A DNA stretch of 64,000 nt from Cellulomonas fimi (GTDB lineage Bacteria; Actinomycetota; Actinomycetes; Actinomycetales; Cellulomonadaceae): contig NZ_CP110680.1 of the NCBI RefSeq assembly GCF_028583725.1, positions 62,001-126,000 of the forward strand, read 5' to 3'. A program made the position numbers and the translations under genes. Of the stretch, positions 59,029 through 64,000 are shown in pieces (position 1 is the first letter of the stretch; every line of letters begins with the position of its first letter). Below the pieces are notes generated by a model, which made no database searches, was not told where the DNA came from, and saw nothing but the letters and a program-made list of their open reading frames with translations.

Positions 59029-61328
59029 CGCGTCGGCCGCCCGTCGTCGACCCGGCCGCGGCGCCGTCGACGGAGGTCCACCGGCCCGCGTCGTGGGCCG
59101 TCGGCCTGCCGTCGGTGTCGAACGCGATGGCGTACGCGGTCGGCGAGATGGGCGCGGCCCGCGCGCTGCGGCTGCTCACGAAGCTCAACCAGAAGGACGG
59201 CTTCGACTGCATGAGCTGCGCGTGGCCCGACCCGGACCACCGCGGCATGGCGGAGTTCTGCGAGAACGGTGCCCGCGCGGTGAGCTGGGAGGCGACGCAG
59301 CTGACCGTCCCGACGTCGTTCTGGGCGGAGCACTCGCTCACGGACCTGGCCGGGAAGTCGGAGTACTGGCTGGGCGCGCAGGGCCGGCTCGTCGAGCCGG
59401 TGCACAAGCCCGCGGGCAGCGACCACTACGTGCCCGTGACGTGGGAGGACGCGTTCCGGATCGTCGCGGACCGGCTGCGTGGGCTCGACTCTCCGGACCA
59501 GGCGGCGTTCTACACGAGCGGGCGGGCGGCGAACGAGACGGCGTTCGTCTACCAGCTGTTCGTGCGGGCGTTCGGCACGAACAACCTGCCCGACTGCTCG
59601 AACATGTGCCACGAGTCCACGGGGTCCGCGCTCGGCGCAACCATCGGGATCGGCAAGTCGACGGTCACGTACGACGACTTCGCGCAGGCGGACCTGATCG
59701 TCGTCATGGGCCAGAACCCAGGCACCAACCACCCGCGCATGCTGACCGCGCTGGAGGACGCCAAGCGGCACGGCGCGACGATCGTCGCGGTCAACCCGCT
59801 GCCCGAGGCGTCGCTGAAGCGGTTCCGCAACCCGCAGCGGCTGCGCGGTGCGGTCGGGCACGGGACCGACATCGCGGACCAGTTCCTGCGAATCCGCAGC
59901 GGCGGCGACATGGCGCTGCTCCAGTGGGTCTCTCGACGCGTGCTCCAGGCGGAGGAGCGCGCGCCCGGGACGGTGCTCGACCACGCGTTCCTCGACGCGC
60001 ACACGCTCGGCCTCGACGACTTCCGCCGGCACGTCGCGGACCTCGACGAGCAGGAGGTCCTCACGGCCACGGGCCTCACGGTCGCGGAGATGGACGAGCT
60101 CGCCGACCGCTACCTCGCGGCGGGCCGCGTCATCGTCACGTGGGCGATGGGTCTGACGCAGCACCGCAAGGGCGTCGACACCATCAAGGAGATCGTCAAC
60201 CTCCTGCTGCTGCGCGGGAACATCGGCAAGCCGGGCGCGGGTGCGTCGCCGATCCGCGGGCACAGCAACGTGCAGGGGGACCGGACGATGGGCATCTGGG
60301 AGCGCCCGCCGGACGCGTTCCTCGACGCGCTGGCCGCCGAGTTCGCGTTCGAGCCGCCGCGGCACCACGGACTCGACTCGGTCGCGTGCGTCGAGGCGAT
60401 GCAGCGCGGCGACGTCAAGGTCTGGTTCTCGCTCGGCGGCAACTTCGTCGGTGCGATCTCCGACACCCGAGCGGCCGAGGCCGCGGTCCGCGGCACCGAC
60501 CTCACCGTGCAGGTGTCGACCAAGCTCAACCGCTCGCACGCCGTGACGGGCGCGGAGGCACTCATCCTCCCGACGCTGGGCCGGACCGACCTCGACCTCC
60601 AGGACACCGGCCCGCAGTTCGTCTCGGTCGAGGACTCGGTGTGCGCGGTCCACGCCACGCACGGCCCGCTGCCGCCGGTCTCGCCGCTGCTGCTCTCGGA
60701 GATCTCGATCGTCACGCGCCTCGCCCGGGCGGTCCTGGGCGACGACGGGCCGATCGACTGGGCGGGGTTCGAGCGTGACTACGACACGATCCGCGACGCG
60801 ATCTCCCGCGTCGTGCCGGGCTTCGCGGACTTCAACACGCGCATCCGCCAGAAGGACGGGTTCGTCCTGCCGCACGGGCCGCGCGACTCACGCACCTTCC
60901 CGACGCCCAGCGGCAAGGCGCTCCTCACCGTCAACGACCTCGTGCCGGTGGAGTGCCCGCCGGGCCGGTTGATCCTCCAGACCGTCCGGGCGCACGACCA
61001 GTTCAACACCACGATGTACGGCCTCGACGACCGCTACCGCGGCATCCGTCGCGGGCGCGACGTCGTCCTGGTGAATCCTGACGACCTCACGGACCTCGGC
61101 CTGGCCGACGGCGACCGCGTCGACGTGCACAGCGAGTGGCCCGGCGAGGCCGACCGCGTCCTGCCGAACCTCCGCGTCGTCGCCTACCCCACGTCACGCG
61201 GGTGCGCGGCGGCGTACTTCCCCGAGGCCAACGTGCTGGTCCCCCTCAAGAGCACCGCCCTCGACAGCAACACCCCGGTCTCCAAGGCGATCATCGTCCG
61301 CCTGGCCCGCCGCCCGTCCGCCCCCTGA
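59025..61328 (+). CDS. FdhF/YdeP-type molybdopterin oxidoreductase
   Basis: 767 residues from ATG 59025, coupled to fdhD. Near residue 60 is [21 protein letters not shown], the cluster-binding pattern of the YdeP (TIGR01701-like) branch. The molybdopterin core shows [54 protein letters not shown] and the C-terminal cofactor-binding barrel ([19 protein letters not shown]). Members are linked to acid resistance or formate-type redox reactions but lack a defined substrate. No signal peptide (no Tat motif), so it is cytoplasmic. Electron partner not encoded nearby. The enzyme probably needs Mo/W-bis-MGD. Confidence 0.92.
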   Translation: MTRRPPVVDPAAAPSTEVHRPASWAVGLPSVSNAMAYAVGEMGAARALRLLTKLNQKDGFDCMSCAWPDPDHRGMAEFCENGARAVSWEATQLTVPTSFWAEHSLTDLAGKSEYWLGAQGRLVEPVHKPAGSDHYVPVTWEDAFRIVADRLRGLDSPDQAAFYTSGRAANETAFVYQLFVRAFGTNNLPDCSNMCHESTGSALGATIGIGKSTVTYDDFAQADLIVVMGQNPGTNHPRMLTALEDAKRHGATIVAVNPLPEASLKRFRNPQRLRGAVGHGTDIADQFLRIRSGGDMALLQWVSRRVLQAEERAPGTVLDHAFLDAHTLGLDDFRRHVADLDEQEVLTATGLTVAEMDELADRYLAAGRVIVTWAMGLTQHRKGVDTIKEIVNLLLLRGNIGKPGAGASPIRGHSNVQGDRTMGIWERPPDAFLDALAAEFAFEPPRHHGLDSVACVEAMQRGDVKVWFSLGGNFVGAISDTRAAEAAVRGTDLTVQVSTKLNRSHAVTGAEALILPTLGRTDLDLQDTGPQFVSVEDSVCAVHATHGPLPPVSPLLLSEISIVTRLARAVLGDDGPIDWAGFERDYDTIRDAISRVVPGFADFNTRIRQKDGFVLPHGPRDSRTFPTPSGKALLTVNDLVPVECPPGRLILQTVRAHDQFNTTMYGLDDRYRGIRRGRDVVLVNPDDLTDLGLADGDRVDVHSEWPGEADRVLPNLRVVAYPTSRGCAAAYFPEANVLVPLKSTALDSNTPVSKAIIVRLARRPSAP

Positions 61329-61340
61329 CGCCCCGACCGC

Positions 61341-61385
61341 GGCGTGGAAGGAATGGTTCGCCCGACGGCACAGACCTTCCACGCC
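61341..61385. terminator. Bidirectional terminator hairpin
   Basis: GGCGTGGAAGG (61341-61351) and CCTTCCACGCC (61375-61385) make a perfect 11-bp stem with a 23-base loop between the convergent oxidoreductase and nirD genes. Confidence 0.75.
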
Positions 61386-61398
61386 AGAGGCCGGCGTC

Positions 61399-61758
61399 TC
61401 AGGTGCGGCGGACGAGAACCCGGCCGGCGACCACGTCGGCCGTCCAGGTCGCCAGGTCAACGACGTCGTCCCGCGGCGTCTTGCCGCCGGTGTCCAGGCA
61501 CTCGCCCGTGCGCAGGTCCCACACCTGCTTGTGCATGGGCGACGTCACCGTGGGGGTGTCGCCGACGGACCCGACGATCCCGCGCGCGACGACGTTCGCC
61601 CCCGCGAAGGGGTCGCGGTTCTGCACGGCGAGGACGGTGTCGTCGGCGAGGCGGAACAGGGCGACCTGCACGCCGTCGACGAGGGCGGCTGCCCCGCGCT
61701 CGGGGACGAGGGCGTCGAGGCCGCAGACGTCGGTGCTGACAGTCGTCGTGGTGGTCAC
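61399..61758 (-). CDS. nirD: Nitrite reductase small subunit NirD
   Basis: 119 residues from GTG 61758, overlapping nirB (GTGA). The Rieske-like fold is present (VQVALFRLADDTVLAVQNRD, SPMHKQVWDLRTGECLD) but the cluster ligands of true Rieske proteins are absent, as in NirD. It assists the siroheme subunit NirB in NADH-dependent reduction of nitrite to ammonium. Second gene of the nirBD operon. Confidence 0.92.
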   Translation of the reverse strand: MTTTTTVSTDVCGLDALVPERGAAALVDGVQVALFRLADDTVLAVQNRDPFAGANVVARGIVGSVGDTPTVTSPMHKQVWDLRTGECLDTGGKTPRDDVVDLATWTADVVAGRVLVRRT

Positions 61759-64000
61759 CGGGTCACCTCCAGGGTGAGCGTGCGCGCGACGCGCGGGTCG
61801 TGGTGCGCGACCTCGCCGGGCTCGGCGGGGCGGACCTGCCCCCGCAGCGGCGTGTACGCGAGGTCGGGGTCGTGCGAGCCGGGTGCGTTGACGAACGCGG
61901 TGAACCGGTCGAGCTTGTCGGGGTCCTCCAGGGCGGCGGCCCACTCGTCGCGGTAGTCGTCGACGTGCGCGGCGATGTCGGCCTCGAGGTCGGCGGCGAT
62001 GCCCTCGCTGTCGTCGACCAGGACGGCCCGCAGCGCCTCGATGCCGCCCGGGTACTCGGCGACGAACGGCGCGGTCCGCTGCAGCCGGTCGCCGCGGCGG
62101 ACGTACAGCGCGAGGAAGCGGTCGATGACGGCGACGAGCCCGTCGTCGGTGAGGTCCTCGGCGAGCAGGTCGGCGTGCCGCGGGTTCGCGCCGCCGTTGC
62201 CGCCGACGTAGACGTTCCAGCCGCCCGCGGTCGCGATGACGCCGACGTCCTTGCCGCGCGCCTCGGCGCACTCGCGCGCGCATCCGGAGACGCCGACCTT
62301 GAACTTGTGCGGCGTCCGCAGGCCCCGGTAGCGGTTCTCCAGCAGGATGCCCATGCTCACGGAGTCGCGGACGCCGAACCGGCACCACGCCGACCCCACG
62401 CACGACTTCACGGCGCGCAGCGACTTGCCGTACGCCTGCCCGGACTCGAACCCGGCGTCGATGAGCCGCTGCCAGATCGCGGGGAGCTGGTCGATGCGCG
62501 CGCCGAACATGCCGATCCGCTGCGCGCCGGTGATGCGCGTGTAGAGGCCGAACTCCGCCGCCACCTCGCCGAGGGCCACGAGCTTCTCCGGCGTGATCTC
62601 GCCGCCCGGCACCCGCGGGATGACGGAGTAGGTGCCGTCCTTCTGCAGGTTCGCCATGACGTGGTCGTTGGTGTCCTGCAGCCCGGCGTGCTCGCGCTCC
62701 AGCACGTGCCCGGCGCGCAGCGAGGACAGGATCGACGCGACGACGGGCTTGCAGACGGCGCACCCGCGGCCGGTGCCGTGCGCCGCGACGATCTCGGTGA
62801 ACGTGCGGGCCTCGCCGGCGGCGACCAGCGCGTACAGCTCGGCACGGGGCATCGCGAAGTGCTCGCACATGGCGCGCGACACCTCGATGCCCGACGCCTC
62901 GAGCTGGGCGTTGACGATCTTGGTGACGACGGGGACGCACGAGCCGCAGACGGTGCCGGCCTTGGTGCACGCCTTGACCTCGCCGACCGTCGTGCAGCCG
63001 TGCGCGGTGACGGCCTCGCGGACGGTCCCGGCGGTGACGTTGGTGCACGAGCAGACGACGACGTCGTCGGGCAGGTCGGCGCCGGTGTCGGGCGCACCCC
63101 CCTCGGGCGCGAGGAACGCGGACGGGTCCGCGCCGAGCGGGCGGCCGAGCATCGGGCGCAGCTGCGGGTAGAGGGCCGCGTCCCCGACGAACACGCCGCC
63201 GAGCAGCGTGCGGGCGTCGTCGGACACGACGAGCTTGCGGTAGGTCTTCGCGACCGGGTCGGTGAACGTGACCTCCAGCGCACCCGGGGTCAGCGCGTTG
63301 ACGTCGCCGAACGACGCCGCGTCGATCCCGACGCCCTTGAGCTTCGTGCCCTCGGGAGCGGGCGTGTAGAGGCGCGGGCCGCCGAGCAGCCGGTCGACGA
63401 CGACGTCAGCCATCGCGTTGCCCGGTGCGACGAGCCCCGTGCACTCGTTCTCGAACGACGCGCACTCACCGATCGCCCAGATCGCCGGGTCGGACGTGCG
63501 GCACGACGCGCCGATGACGACGCCGCCGCGCTCGCCGATCGCGAGGCCGGACTCGCGTGCGAGCCGGTCGCGCGGCCGCACGCCTGTCGAGAAGACGACG
63601 ACGTCGGCGGGGATCTCGTCGTCGCCGGACAGCCGCATGGTCGCGACGGCACCGTCGTCGCCCGCCGCGAGCCCGGTGCAGCCGGTCGTGGTCCGGACGT
63701 CGATCCCGAGCCCGTCGACGAGGACCCGCAGCGCCTCGCCGCCGCCCGCGTCGAGCTGCACGTTCATCAGGTGGTCGGCGAACTCGACGACCGTCGCGCT
63801 CGCGCCGAGGTGCTGCAGCGCCGCCGCGGCCTCCAGGCCGAGCACGCCACCGCCGACGACCGCGCCGCGCAGCGGCCGGCCGAGCACCGCGGACCGGTCG
63901 GCGACCCACTCGCGCAGCTCGTCGAGGTCGGTCAGCGTCCGGTACCGGAACACGCCCGGCAGGTCCGTGCCCTCGGTGCGAGGCGTCCACGCCCACGAGC
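61755..64000 (-). CDS. nirB: NADH-dependent nitrite reductase large subunit NirB, partial
   Basis: The frame is open from 61755 to the right edge, so the start and the first part of the FAD domain are outside. Visible: FAD/NAD region (VVGGGVLGLEAAAALQHLG, FSTGVRPRD, DPAIWAIGECASF), two BFD-like [2Fe-2S] stretches (VCSCTNVTAGTVREAV...KAGTVCGSC and GRGCAVCKPVV), and the siroheme/4Fe-4S reductase domain with SCVGSAWCRFG and GVSGCARECAEARGKD. It reduces nitrite to ammonia with NADH for assimilation or respiration. Overlaps nirD by GTGA. The annotated GTG at 63953 is internal to this longer frame and should not be taken as the start. Confidence 0.93.
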   Translation of the reverse strand, partial: SWAWTPRTEGTDLPGVFRYRTLTDLDELREWVADRSAVLGRPLRGAVVGGGVLGLEAAAALQHLGASATVVEFADHLMNVQLDAGGGEALRVLVDGLGIDVRTTTGCTGLAAGDDGAVATMRLSGDDEIPADVVVFSTGVRPRDRLARESGLAIGERGGVVIGASCRTSDPAIWAIGECASFENECTGLVAPGNAMADVVVDRLLGGPRLYTPAPEGTKLKGVGIDAASFGDVNALTPGALEVTFTDPVAKTYRKLVVSDDARTLLGGVFVGDAALYPQLRPMLGRPLGADPSAFLAPEGGAPDTGADLPDDVVVCSCTNVTAGTVREAVTAHGCTTVGEVKACTKAGTVCGSCVPVVTKIVNAQLEASGIEVSRAMCEHFAMPRAELYALVAAGEARTFTEIVAAHGTGRGCAVCKPVVASILSSLRAGHVLEREHAGLQDTNDHVMANLQKDGTYSVIPRVPGGEITPEKLVALGEVAAEFGLYTRITGAQRIGMFGARIDQLPAIWQRLIDAGFESGQAYGKSLRAVKSCVGSAWCRFGVRDSVSMGILLENRYRGLRTPHKFKVGVSGCARECAEARGKDVGVIATAGGWNVYVGGNGGANPRHADLLAEDLTDDGLVAVIDRFLALYVRRGDRLQRTAPFVAEYPGGIEALRAVLVDDSEGIAADLEADIAAHVDDYRDEWAAALEDPDKLDRFTAFVNAPGSHDPDLAYTPLRGQVRPAEPGEVAHHDPRVARTLTLEVTR

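Overview
The window is about 64 kb of very GC-rich DNA with actinobacterial gene style: many GTG starts, frequent ATGA/GTGA gene overlaps and G/C at third codon positions. A secreted GH9 cellulase with FN3 and CBM2 modules, a PL1 pectate lyase and a GH81 beta-1,3-glucanase with FN3 and CBM6 point to a polysaccharide-degrading actinomycete such as Cellulomonas or a relative. That genus guess is inference from gene content.

Region 1 (1 to about 7,880) is less G+C-rich by eye and looks like the end of an integrated island. It holds an AlbA_2-type protein cut by the window edge, small nuclease-like and hypothetical genes, an HNH endonuclease, a small serine recombinase, and a Dcm methylase / unknown protein / Vsr endonuclease cassette. 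It ends at a tRNA 3' fragment (7859-7885) with no tRNA body, preceded by four copies of CGTGTTCCC: the signature of an att site.

Region 2 (8-16.7 kb) carries surface and antagonism genes. These are an LPXTG-anchored protein with a nuclease-like motif, a WXG-like protein coupled to a polymorphic toxin with a nuclease-like tail and its probable immunity gene, two SRPBCC proteins, a lipoprotein and a secreted protein.

Region 3 (16.8-31 kb) has a subtilase with three C-terminal repeats, feoABC behind a DtxR/IdeR-like palindrome, a protein with an eCIS/DUF4157-associated QRTAGN-type motif and a possible permuted papain fold, the GH9 cellulase, an alpha/beta hydrolase and a large LuxR (LAL) regulator.

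Region 4 (31-41.5 kb) has a membrane LRR protein, VanZ-like and XRE genes, and a methionine aminopeptidase gene behind a 14-bp-period repeat array. An IS3-family element has split a PD-(D/E)XK nuclease gene; removing it with one 3-bp duplication restores the frame. A YhgE/Pip-like pair and a P450 with an unusual I-helix follow.

Region 5 (41.7-50.4 kb) is a second carbohydrate cluster: pectate lyase with LacI-type operator-like palindromes, a membrane protein coupled to a GH13 enzyme, GH81 glucanase and a LacI regulator. Region 6 (50.5-64 kb) has three AIM24 genes, a decayed VapBC pair, an Hsp90-like ATPase coupled to a 968-residue repeat protein, fdhD with a YdeP-like molybdopterin oxidoreductase, and nirD with a nirB that runs off the window. 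No rRNA, complete tRNA or CRISPR array was found.
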